Translations under genes and position numbers: made by a program
Shown here: positions 54,964 through 63,480 of the stretch, piece after piece
Layout: every line of letters starts with the position of its first letter
How positions within the stretch are numbered: position 1 is the first letter of the stretch
The notes under the pieces: model-generated
Databases searched by the model: none
What the model was told of the DNA's origin: nothing
Seen by the model: only the letters and a program-made list of their open reading frames with translations
Assembly: GCF_022812285.1 (NCBI RefSeq)
Contig: NZ_CP093300.1
Span: 1,054,001 to 1,118,000, forward strand
Origin: Alkalihalobacillus sp. LMS39
GTDB taxonomy: Bacteria > Bacillota > Bacilli > Bacillales > Bacillaceae_F
DNA length: 64,000 bases
Direction: 5' to 3'

Positions 54964-55805
54964 ATGAGTGATTTTACATATATTCTACCTTTTAATAATG
55001 AGAAGTTTCCTATTGGAATACGAGGTGAGCTTAAAAGAAAAGGTGAGACAAAGTTATATAATTCTCTAAAAAACTCTAGGCTTTCGGTAGATAAATTAGG
55101 AACTTCCTATTATGTTGATCATTCTGGTAGGTGGAATGCAGAGGGTATCAATATTAAATTTTATGTTCACCCAGCCAATATTGACTCTCTTAATAAAAAT
55201 TCAAACAAGAATAGTCTATTTGCAATATGCAATAACTTGATACCAGGTGAGGTTGGTCTCGATCTAAAAAACATTATTTTTGCCCCTGATCTTAGCATTG
55301 ATTTGGAGGACGAGGAAGATATTGTTTCAGATTTGGAAAATCAAGTGAGTGAAACAACTAATTCGATAATTAAAGATATACTTCCAGAAGATATCAGAGA
55401 AAAGGGTAAATACATGGCAGAAGTTTATACTTACCTTTATTCGGTTGAAAATTCGTTAAGAGTTTTTATTGGAATAGTATCGAAGGAAAAATATGGACAA
55501 GATTATTTTAGTAGTTTAAATGTAACTAAATCATTAAGAAATACTATTGCGAATAGAAAAGAAAAAGCAGAAAATAAAAAATGGTTAAGCGTCAGAGGCG
55601 ATAGTGATTTATTTTATTTGGATTTTAAAGACTTAGGTACATTGATCAATAGTAATTGGGATATATTTGAGGCGTATTTCGACACTCAAGATTTATCCTA
55701 CCAAAGATTAATGAAATGGCAGAGTGTAGAAATTTAATTGCACATAATAGTTATATTGGTAAAACTGAACGAAACTCCTTAAATCCTACTATAATTCTAT
55801 ATTGA
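54964..55805 (+). pseudogene. Swt1-like HEPN-domain protein with frameshift before its catalytic motif
   Basis: From ATG 54964 (AGGTGG at 8 bases) the first frame runs to a stop at 55737. Its C-terminal half has VENSLRVFIGIVSKEKYGQ, LFYLDFKDLGTLINSNWDIF, the pattern of Swt1-like HEPN domains, but it stops just before the RNase motif. In the -1 frame, from about 55716, the sequence reads ECRNLIAHNSYIGKTERN to a stop at 55803-55805, supplying the missing R-N-x3-H motif. So the intact gene would be ~280 residues. Either a disabled gene, a programmed shift, or a sequencing error. HEPN proteins of this type are often RNA-cutting toxins or phage-defence effectors. Confidence 0.7.
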
Positions 55806-55874
55806 AACAAATAGAAGACAAGAAAGAATGGTGAGTGGTTTTAGGAATAATAAAAATGAGAGGAGATTTAAAGT

Positions 55875-56873
55875 ATGTGGATTGATGAATATATAAAACT
55901 ACAATTTCCACTTAATCCTGATGATATGCGTATTGGAGGCTATTCACCTTAAACATAAGTATATTCCAAATTCACTTTTTTGTTACCGTAGTTTTAATAC
56001 ATATAGTATAGAAAATCTAATGAATGAACAGGAGCGGTTATCTTATCCCTCAGAATTTAATGATCCATTTGACTCAGGAATGAAAATAGATTATGAACTG
56101 GTAAGTAGAGAGTTGTTCCTTCACAGGAATATGGATATTATGATTATTGAACTGAAAAAAGCTGGAGTGACCGTTAGTGAACAACAATACCAAAATATCT
56201 GCAATTCGGATAACCCATTTTATGAATTTGCAAAACATGTAGCTCAATTTGACAAAAATTTACAAGGTGAAGAAGAAGAGTTTGCTAAAGCCATATCGAA
56301 AATTGCATTAGAACAGATCAAAGAGATGTTCTCTAGTTATAAGGTTTCATTTCAAAATGGTTATTTAGTTATGTGTCTAAGTGAAGCAATTGATGAGGTA
56401 TTAATGTCAGTCATTATGCTGGGGACCATAGCGGTTTTTGCATTGAATATAATTTTCAAGAACTAGGACCGTATACCCCTCAAAGTAGGCTTCTTTGTCC
56501 AGTTATTTATACTGGTGAATTATTTGATGCTTCCCATTACATTATGCAGCCTTTCTTAAGGAAGGATCACTCATTTAATAACCTATTTGGAATATATCCA
56601 TCGATATCCAAATCTCCGAAATGGGCCTATGAAAAAGAATGGCGTATTGTACATCCGTTAGGGCCGAATGCATCGGAGGATCAACGTTTTATTAAATTTC
56701 CTAAACCTAAAGCCTTATATGTAGGCGCTAAAGCTAAAGCAGAAGACATAGAAAAACTAAAAGAAATAGCAATTAAGAAGAACATTCCACTATTTCAAAT
56801 GGTTCCCTCTGACAATTCACATGATCTAGAATCTATTTTATTGTTTAATCCAACTCAAAATATTCTAGACTAA
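55875..56873 (+). pseudogene. DUF2971-domain protein with two frameshifts
   Basis: GAGGAG precedes ATG 55875 (MWIDEYIKLQFPLNPDDM). This frame stops at ~55951, but a shifted frame continues LKHKYIPNSLFCYRSFNTYS, LSYPSEFNDPFDSG, the DUF2971 head. Near 56406 the frame changes back: ATGTC-AGT where ATGTGGAGT (MWS) is expected, giving SHYAGDHSGFCIEYNFQELG and AYEKEWRIVHP to the stop at 56873. The two shifts cancel. Without them a ~330-residue DUF2971 protein results. Function of the family is unknown; it is frequent in defence islands. Confidence 0.75.
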
Positions 56874-57152
56874 TAATAGTGTAACAATAAGAACTGTCAG
56901 CTAAAAGAATTTTATGTTGTATAGTACAACCATACTGTTGAAAAATTACGGAGACGATTACTTAGTAAGTAATCGTCTCTTATTCATATATGACTAAATA
57001 TCTTTTTCTATAATTTTGGAAAATATAAACAACAATTCGTTATCTTCTGTTATGATTTAGTTAGAAGATATGTGGGATTGTGAAGTTTTTCACTTAAACT
57101 AACGGGCAGGTTAATGGAATAAGAAGGCAAATAAATATAAAGGATGTTTATT

Positions 57153-57704
57153 ATGAACGAGCAAAGGTTATTCCCTGAATTAGAGACTAACAGATTAAAA
57201 TTAAGAAATGTCAACGATAATGATCTCGAGTTTATCTTTAAACTCTTCAGTAATGAAAAGGTATGTGAATTTCTATATGATGAAGAAATATTTACAAAAA
57301 AAGAGGAGGCAATCAAATTAATCGAGTGGAATACAAACCCAGAAGAAAAAGGATACAATAGATGGATTATAGAGAAAAAAGACAGCAATGAAAAGATTGG
57401 CACCTGCGGATTTCATTTATGGGACACAACAAATAATATTGCTGAAATAGGGTATGATTTGTGGTATGAATTTTGGGGATACGGATATATGAAAGAGGCA
57501 TTGATTGCAGCAATAGATAGTGGCTTTAGCAATATGAAATTAAATAGAATAAATGCATATGTAGCTTTGGAAAACAAAAAGTCATCAAAAACATTAGAAA
57601 GCTTAGGTTTCAAAAATGAAGGGATTTATAGAGACAAACATTTGTTTAGAGGCAAATACTATGACCATTTTTCTTTTTCACTACTAAAGAAAGATTGGAA
57701 TTAA
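57153..57704 (+). CDS. GNAT acetyltransferase (RimJ/RimL-like)
   Basis: 183 residues from ATG 57153 (AAAGG at 9 bases). LETNRLKLRNVNDNDLEFIF is the usual start; AEIGYDLWYEFWGYGYMKEA carries the acetyl-CoA pyrophosphate-binding loop, and NRINAYVALENKKSSKTLES plus LGFKNEGIYRDK are the C-terminal signatures. It acetylates an amino group on a protein N-terminus or small molecule; target unknown. A repeat-like CTAACGGGC motif lies just upstream. Confidence 0.85.
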   Translation: MNEQRLFPELETNRLKLRNVNDNDLEFIFKLFSNEKVCEFLYDEEIFTKKEEAIKLIEWNTNPEEKGYNRWIIEKKDSNEKIGTCGFHLWDTTNNIAEIGYDLWYEFWGYGYMKEALIAAIDSGFSNMKLNRINAYVALENKKSSKTLESLGFKNEGIYRDKHLFRGKYYDHFSFSLLKKDWN

Positions 57705-57768
57705 CAAAAATTCTTCAACTATCGGGTGCGGTAATGCAAGAGGGAATTATTAATACGGGAGGTTGAGT

Positions 57769-58101
57769 ATGGATAATAATGTTGGAGAATGCAGATTACA
57801 CCTTAAAAGAACATCACAATTCATCAACCGTTTAAGGAATTTTAAAATATATATTGATAATGTTCATGTTAAAGACATTGGTGATGGAAAAGAAGTCGTT
57901 ATCCCTATTGATAAAGGACAACACACATTACATATAGCAATTGATTGGGTTAAAAGTGAAAAGCTTGAAATTGATATTGATAGTGGCGAATTAGAATTGA
58001 TGTGTGGTTCCCCCTTAACTGGTGTCAAACTTTTCATTCCATTTATAACGATAATAGGTTCATTTGTTCCTAAATGGTATTTATTTATCAAAAAAGCATA
58101 G
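57769..58101 (+). CDS. Hypothetical protein, 110 residues
   Basis: ATG 57769 has GGGAGG at 6 bases. The first ~85 residues form a predicted beta domain (FKIYIDNVHVKDIGDGKEVV, KGQHTLHIAIDWVKSEKLEI) that resembles small immunoglobulin-like or PEGA-like domains; the end is one hydrophobic stretch (VKLFIPFITIIGSFVPKWYL). No confident family. Possibly a membrane-attached accessory protein. Confidence 0.5.
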   Translation: MDNNVGECRLHLKRTSQFINRLRNFKIYIDNVHVKDIGDGKEVVIPIDKGQHTLHIAIDWVKSEKLEIDIDSGELELMCGSPLTGVKLFIPFITIIGSFVPKWYLFIKKA

Positions 58102-58217
58102 GAGAAAATTAAGCTATATCTTGAACTAACGGGTGCGTTTCTTTAAGAAGGAGATCGCGTTAATTTTAGAAGTATAGGGACAAATTGCTATAGGCTAGAA
58201 AGGTTTGAGAGGAGATA

Positions 58218-58559
58218 ATGCTTTGGTTAAAAGAGAAAAAAAACTTACAATTTGGAAAATGGTATGTTGGTAGAACTGAATTTAATTTAAATGGGATACT
58301 AAAATTGAACTATAATAATAATGAAGGCGAATTAGAGCTTTATAGTGATGAATTTATTCCACTTCCTTATAATACAGATGTAGTGTATGGGAAAACATAT
58401 CAAGGAGAATCTATTACCTTATATAAGTGTAGTATTCAAGGAAGTAAATCTACTGTAAGCCCGTATTCAAATAACGCATATAAATACATAACACTTCCTG
58501 GTACGATACATGTATCAATTAAAGGAGGTGCTTTTTTCTTATGCCGCAAAAGAAATTAA
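58218..58559 (+). pseudogene. ApeA-like N-terminal domain fragment
   Basis: GAGGAG precedes ATG 58218. Residues 1-~95 (FGKWYVGRTEFNLNGILKLN, LELYSDEFIP, VYGKTYQGESITLYKC) look like the N-terminal beta domain of ApeA-type HEPN defence proteins, which are normally ~400 residues or more. The frame ends after 113 residues, the last dozen of which overlap another ribosome binding site, and the C-terminal HEPN part is absent. So it is likely a truncated defence gene. The family call rests on pattern memory. Confidence 0.45.
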
Positions 58560-58615
58560 CGATTGTCCCCGTTACACTTCATCCCGAAAGTAAAGCTCTC
58601 GTAAGCGTCAAATAA
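58541..58615 (+). pseudogene. 24-codon N-terminal fragment, possibly of a serine recombinase
   Basis: AAAGGAGG at good distance before ATG 58541; reads MPQKKLTIVPVTLHPESKAL and then runs into the left end of the IS66-type element at 58601, ending at a TAA. The KKLTIVPVT start recalls the KKVTVIPAT beginning of large serine recombinases. Evidence is thin. Confidence 0.3.
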
Positions 58616-58683
58616 CGCCCACATTTCAATTAGTAATAGATTTTGAGATAATCTCTTCAAATCACTTTTTGAGGAGGTTTTTT

Positions 58684-59010
58684 ATGTCCAAAAAACAGAA
58701 CACAGAATTGTATACTAAATGGAAACAACTAATCACTGAATTACGGACAAGTGGGCAGACCCAGAAGGATTGGTGTAAAGCAAATAATGTCAGTATTCAC
58801 AACCTGAAATATTGGATTAAAAAAGTGGAAGGTTCTCATAAAAAAGATAGTGGAACAAAACCTAAATGGGTTCCCATTAGAATTGAAGAGCCCCCACCTA
58901 AAGTGGTGAATGACACCATACAGGTCAAGGTAGGCCAAGCAACGATTGATGTAAAGCCTGGGTTTGATCCTGATTTACTAAGAGATGTAGTGAAGGCTTT
59001 GAACATATAA
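58684..59010 (+). CDS. tnpA: IS66 accessory protein TnpA
   Basis: 108 residues, small DNA-binding protein with ELRTSGQTQKDWCKANNVSI (helix-turn-helix) and LKYWIKKVEGS, standard for the first IS66 ORF. ATG 58684 follows GAGGAGG. Overlaps tnpB by one base pair of the stop. Confidence 0.88.
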   Translation: MSKKQNTELYTKWKQLITELRTSGQTQKDWCKANNVSIHNLKYWIKKVEGSHKKDSGTKPKWVPIRIEEPPPKVVNDTIQVKVGQATIDVKPGFDPDLLRDVVKALNI

Positions 59011-59366
59011 TGCTTCTTGAAAAAAATATAGAGCGAGTTTACCTCGCACGAGGTAATACGGATCTTCGTAAATCGATTGATGGCTTGGCCGTATTAGTAC
59101 AAGAAGGGTTCGATTTAGATCCCTTCTCCCCGTGCCTTTTTGTTTTTTGTAATCGAAAGCGAGATAAATTAAAGATACTACATTGGGAGACAAATGGATT
59201 TTGGTTATATTACCGTCGGTTAGAAAATGGAACATTTGAATGGCCAGATGATAGTGGTTCTTCTGCAATAAGTATTAGTTATCGTCAATTACGGTGGTTA
59301 CTAGATGGGTTACCGATTCATCAACGCCATGCTCATCAAGAAGTAAAGGCGCGCACCATGATATAA
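59010..59366 (+). CDS. tnpB: IS66 accessory protein TnpB (Orf2)
   Basis: 118 residues: RVYLARGNTDLRKSIDGLAV, CLFVFCNRKRDKLKILHWET, GFWLYYRRLENGTFEWP, diagnostic of IS66 Orf2. Start codon overlaps the tnpA stop. Intact. Confidence 0.93.
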   Translation: MLLEKNIERVYLARGNTDLRKSIDGLAVLVQEGFDLDPFSPCLFVFCNRKRDKLKILHWETNGFWLYYRRLENGTFEWPDDSGSSAISISYRQLRWLLDGLPIHQRHAHQEVKARTMI

Positions 59367-59408
59367 AATATAGAAGTTTTTTTTGGGAACATATAGTATA
59401 GTAAATAT

Positions 59409-60890
59409 ATGAAAACGACAACGCCAAACCCAACCAATCAAATAGATGAATTACAACAAAAATGTGATTCGCTCGAAAAGAAGAATGCTGAACTAACGGC
59501 TAAAATAAAATGGTTCGAAGAACAGTTCCGTCTTAGTAAACAGCGCCAATTCGGCTCTTCGAGCGAAAAAACGAACCCTGACCAGCTAGAACTTCCGCTT
59601 TTTAACGAAGCAGAAGTAGAAGCTGATCCTCAAGTAGAGGAGCCTACTGTAGAAACAATTACTTATAAACGGAAAAAGGCTCAGGGTCAACGAGAAATGA
59701 AACTAGAAAACTTGCCTACGGAAACGGTAGAATACCGTCTACTGGAAGAAGAGCAGGTTTGTTCATGTTGCGATGGCACTCTACACGAGATGAGTACAGA
59801 AGTGCGAAGAGAATTAAAAGTGATTCCGGCTGAAGTAAAGGTTATCGAGCATGTACGTTTTGTTTACGCTTGCCGTAATTGTGAGAAAAATGAGCTGGAA
59901 ACACCTATCGTTACGGCACCGATGCCAGCTCCTGTTTTCCCGAAAAGTTTGGCTTCACTTTCAGCAATGGCCTATATCATGAACCAAAAATATGTTGAAG
60001 CTATGCCGCTCTATCGTCAGGAACAACAGTTTTCTCGTCTAGGTATTCATCTGTCTAGGCAAACGATATCGAACTGGATACTCAATGGAGCCACTACTTG
60101 GTTACGTCGTCTTTACGATCGAATGCATCAACTCCTCCTAGAAAACGACATCGCCTATGCAGACGAAACCACTTTACAGGTTCTCAAAGAGCCAGGAAGA
60201 GCAGCAACTGCTACTTCGTATCTTTGGTGATATCGGACAGGACAAGATGGTCCACCAATCGTCCTTTATGATTATCAGCAAACACCCTAAAAACTTTTTA
60301 TCTGGATTTAGTGGTTTTTTACACGTCGACGGATATGCTGGTTATCAAGGGATACCGAAGGTTAAACTAGTTGGTTGTTGTGCACATGCCCGACGTGGCT
60401 TTACAGATGCCTTGAAAGCACTACCTGATCAATCAAAGGTAGAAGGTGTTAAAGCGAATGAAGGCCTTACTTTCTGTAACCAACTGTTTGCCATTGAAAG
60501 AGCGATTAAAGATCTTTCATATGAAGAAAGATATAAAGTACGACTAGAACGGAGTAAACCAGTTCTAGACGCTTTTTCAGCATGGCTTCGTGAACAAACT
60601 CCTAAGACATTGCCAAAAAGTGCAATGGGAAAGCGATCAAATATTGCCGTAATCAATGGGACAAGTTAGTTGCATTTTTAGAGGATGGTCGCTTGGAAAT
60701 CGATAATAATCGCAGTGAGAGGTCCATAAAACCTTTTGTAATTGGACGCAAAAACTGGATATTTTCTAACACACCATGAGGTGCAAAGGCGAGTGCCGTA
60801 ACGTATAGTATTGTGGAAACCGCGAAGGAGAATGGACTTAATCCCTTTACTTATCTATTTGAATCACTGCCGAACATTGACATAGAATAG
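59409..60890 (+). pseudogene. tnpC: IS66 transposase TnpC, broken
   Basis: The N-terminal 273 residues are intact: coiled coil, [10 protein letters not shown], the zinc-like CSCCDGT and CRNCEKN, and [20 protein letters not shown]. Then TGA at 60228-60230 replaces a Leu codon (SYLW*YRTGQDGPPIVLYDYQ); a frameshift near 60285 leads to HPKNFLSGFSGFLHVDGYAGY; another near 60640 leads to LVAFLEDGRLEIDNNRSERS; and a further TGA lies at 60778-60780. At least four lesions, so the element cannot move by itself. Confidence 0.92.
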
Positions 60891-61024
60891 AAGATGTCAA
60901 CACCTTAGATCAGCTTCTTCCATGGTCAGAAAGTTTACCTGAAATTTGCCATGTGAAAAAGAATTAATTCTATCTTACGATAGTCCACACTTGATTGAAC
61001 AGGTGTGGACTATTTGACGTTTAC

Positions 61025-61061
61025 CCCCTTTTGAAACATCCAGACCAACGACTGGATTCAT
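61025..61061 (-). pseudogene. IS110-family transposase, first 12 codons
   Basis: GAAGGAGA precedes ATG 61061 on the minus strand, followed by MNPVVGLDVSKG, the conserved start of IS110-family DEDD transposases including the first catalytic Asp. The IS66 right end cuts the gene here. Confidence 0.75.
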
Positions 61062-61330
61062 TCTAAATCTCCTTCTCCAAAAATAAGATTGCCGGTTACC
61101 CCTAATTCCTTCTTGTAGTATCATAGCTTCGCTTGTTATGCGAGATCATAGTCCCAACCATCCTCAAACATGTTTCTACAAGTAGGGGGTGAACTGTTTT
61201 GCGGACGGGGTCTAAGCCCCACGGGCGCGAATGTTCTACCCCGGCTACCGTAATCATATATCGATATAAAAAAAGGTCAACCAGAAATAACTGGCTGACC
61301 TTATAATACGATCGGGCGCGATTGTTGAAC
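61062..61330 (-). mobile_element. IS110-type left-end non-coding region (remnant; possible bridge-RNA locus)
   Basis: The ~250 bp upstream of the truncated IS110 start codon is GC-rich compared with its surroundings and structured, with CGTGGGGCTTAGACCCCG-like stems on the minus strand and a hairpin GGTCAACCAG / CTGGCTGACC at 61275-61300. In IS110 elements this 5' non-coding end encodes the bridge (seek) RNA. The outer boundary is not defined. Confidence 0.5.
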
Positions 61331-61922
61331 ACCATAGGGTAGAAAATGATCAAACTTTTTTTTATAAAACCGAAACTTAATTCTGCAGGATAAGAATCCA
61401 TTTTGATCAAAAGATTTTTTTCAAAATAGATTCTTTTTATTTATCGTAGAGTGCTGGCTTGTGAGGTATTAATGATCAAACTTTATTTCAAAGCAACACA
61501 TAGAACGTTCTATTCCATCCATCATCAGTATCAATTTCACTTTTTTCTCGCTTATCATTGTCATTTCTCAAAATTATCCCTCCGATTTATAACTTATTTA
61601 TATTTATGATTTAATCCAATCTAATGTTTCACTTCTGTAAGAGTTATTTTATTATCCTGTACCATTGAAGAACCTATTTCCACCTAATAATACCACAAAA
61701 TAAATAATCCCTTTTTATGTCGTTAGCCACAATCTTTACGAAAACAGCCTTTGAAAAAGAATAAAAGTGTTCGGAAGTATAGATAATGTAGGTAGAGATT
61801 TTAAGCATTATGATATTAAATATTTTAATAATTCTGTTTATCTAAATAACTATTGATGTTATAATCCGAGCTATGATATATATCATACTAATTCCAAAAT
61901 TTGATAATTATAAAATAAAGGG
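61331..61922. other. AT-rich region without recognisable genes
   Basis: About 590 bp with no convincing reading frame. A word ATGATCAAACTTT occurs at ~61346 and ~61471. The end (61860-61920) should contain the promoter of the MFS gene (TATGATATATATCATA palindrome-like word at ~61873). Confidence 0.4.
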
Positions 61923-61931
61923 GTGAACGTA

Positions 61932-63176
61932 TTGGAAAGTTTAAAAAATATTGAGGTTGAAAAAAATAAAGAAAATCAATCTATTTGGGTTAATAAAAAC
62001 TTTCTTTTTCTTTGGTCAGGAAATGCAATTTCGATACTTACTTTTAATATCTATACACTCGCACTTCCAATAATTATATATAATTTAACTCAATCAGCAT
62101 TAGCTATGTCAACAATGAGATCAATTGAAGTTATACCTAACTTATTATTAGGTTTTCTTATAGGGGTAATTGTTGATCGTTATAATAGAAAAAATATATT
62201 ATTATTTTCTATTATAATTCAAATGTTTATGATAATAACCTTAATTGTTCTTTTAATAAATAATACAATTAATATATGGTTTTTGTATTTAGTTGGTTTT
62301 TTTATTTACGCTTTTGGTAATATGTTTAGCAATGCATACCATAGTATTCTTCCACAACTGGTAAGTAAGGAGCAGTTACTATCTGCTAATTCGACAATAA
62401 GTTTTGTTAAAAATACTATTAACTTAATAGGCCCAGCTTTTGCAGGTTATATCCTGTTACTAAATTATGAAATAGGATTAATTATAACACTCATTGGAAT
62501 GTTTATGCTTTTTATTTGTATAACATGTATTAGAGTTCCTAAGAATGAATTTAATGATAAAAACAATAAAAGAAAAGATATCATAATAGATATGAAAGAA
62601 GGCTTCAATTTTCTATTAAAAAATACTGAAATCCTATCTTCTACATTAATGATACTTTCCATAAACATAGCTACATCTGCCTCTAGTGCAATTTTAATTT
62701 TCTATGCACTAGAAAGTTATTCATTGACAGAGAAACATATTGGATTTATTTTAACTGGTGCCGCAATAGGTGGGTTAGTAGCATCATTAGTTTCTAAGAA
62801 GGTACTAATCTTATTTAAGAAAAGGTGGAATGTTTTTAAGCTTGGAATTTTTCTAATAGCAATTGGCAACTTATTGAATTATAGTGCGTACGGATGGTAT
62901 GTTTTATGTTTTGGAATGTTTTCAATTGGATTTGGGGCATTAATAATTAATATCCACTTTTTAACCTTAAGACAGGTAGAAACACCTAACCATTTATTAG
63001 GGCGAGTAACTGGCTTAAGTTCAATGATTATGAAAATGGCAATGCCTATTTCATACTTAATTATTGGTTTTATAGCTGAGTATATACAAGTTAAAAAAAT
63101 TTTTTTGGGCACAGCCTTTTTCTTAATATTTTTATTCGTAGCTATTTCTATTGTCTCTTATAAGAAGAAATTTTGA
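61932..63176 (+). CDS. MFS transporter
   Basis: About 414 residues, 12 membrane helices. The motif A-like loop GVIVDRYNRKN after helix 2 (residues ~75-85) and the repeated N/C halves mark a major facilitator exporter (MFS_1/MFS_3 type, as in macrolide or peptide exporters). TTG 61932 is preferred (AAAGGGG at 8 bases); GTG 61923 is possible. Very AT-rich compared with the chromosome. It precedes two tiny ORFs and a possible acetyltransferase, so it may export or give immunity to a peptide product. Confidence 0.85.
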   Translation: MESLKNIEVEKNKENQSIWVNKNFLFLWSGNAISILTFNIYTLALPIIIYNLTQSALAMSTMRSIEVIPNLLLGFLIGVIVDRYNRKNILLFSIIIQMFMIITLIVLLINNTINIWFLYLVGFFIYAFGNMFSNAYHSILPQLVSKEQLLSANSTISFVKNTINLIGPAFAGYILLLNYEIGLIITLIGMFMLFICITCIRVPKNEFNDKNNKRKDIIIDMKEGFNFLLKNTEILSSTLMILSINIATSASSAILIFYALESYSLTEKHIGFILTGAAIGGLVASLVSKKVLILFKKRWNVFKLGIFLIAIGNLLNYSAYGWYVLCFGMFSIGFGALIINIHFLTLRQVETPNHLLGRVTGLSSMIMKMAMPISYLIIGFIAEYIQVKKIFLGTAFFLIFLFVAISIVSYKKKF

Positions 63177-63201
63177 GGTATATATTGCCATTAATTGTAT
63201 C

Positions 63202-63255
<54 letters not shown>

Positions 63256-63274
63256 TGTTATGGAGGTGTAAAAT

Positions 63275-63310
63275 ATGGCAATTGTCGTTACGTATAAAAA
63301 AAAAACGTAA
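63275..63310 (+). CDS. 11-codon ORF (tiny peptide, copy 1, shortened)
   Basis: GGAGGTG at 8 bases, then ATG; reads MAIVVTYKKKT. The DNA matches copy 2 except for loss of two bases (TA) in the A-run, which shifts the frame and ends the peptide early. Synonymous change GTC/GTT at codon 4. Confidence 0.5.
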   Translation: MAIVVTYKKKT

Positions 63311-63371
63311 AAAGTAATAACAGAAATTAATTAAGTAAGATCGTGCGATCAATTTTAAGGAGGTGTAAAAT

Positions 63372-63416
63372 ATGGCAATTGTTGTTACGTATAAAAAAAA
63401 TAAACGTAAAAAGTAA
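63372..63416 (+). CDS. 14-codon ORF (tiny basic peptide, copy 2)
   Basis: AAGGAGGTG at 8 bases before ATG; reads MAIVVTYKKNKRKK and stops with TAA. A short hydrophobic head and a six-of-seven basic tail. The tandem duplication of RBS plus ORF, the strong RBS and the nearby exporter favour translation. Possible precursor of a modified peptide, leader peptide, or small toxin. No known family. Confidence 0.55.
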   Translation: MAIVVTYKKNKRKK

Positions 63417-63433
63417 TAATTTTTTATATGTTA

Positions 63434-63467
63434 TAGAAATAGGGGGGGGGACCCCCTCTTATTTAAT
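63434..63467 (+). promoter_or_regulatory. G-run/C-run hairpin between tiny ORF and next gene
   Basis: AAATAG with nine G, then A, five C, TCTTATTT: stem GGGGG/CCCCC plus AAATA/TATTT. Lies 18-50 bp after the tiny ORF and just before the next ribosome binding site; suits partial termination between peptide and downstream enzyme. Confidence 0.5.
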
Positions 63468-63480
63468 AGGAGGGGATTCT

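Larger units (their letters stand above)
58601..61024 (+). mobile_element. IS66-family element, degenerate, 2424 bp
   Basis: Left end GTAAGCGTCAAATAACGCC and right end (reverse complement) GTAAACGTCAAATAGTCC are the typical inverted ends of IS66. Contains tnpA, tnpB and a multiply broken tnpC. The expected 8-bp direct duplication is missing: AAGCTCTC lies on the left, CCCCTTTT on the right. So a flank was rearranged after insertion, or the copy arose by recombination. Confidence 0.9.
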
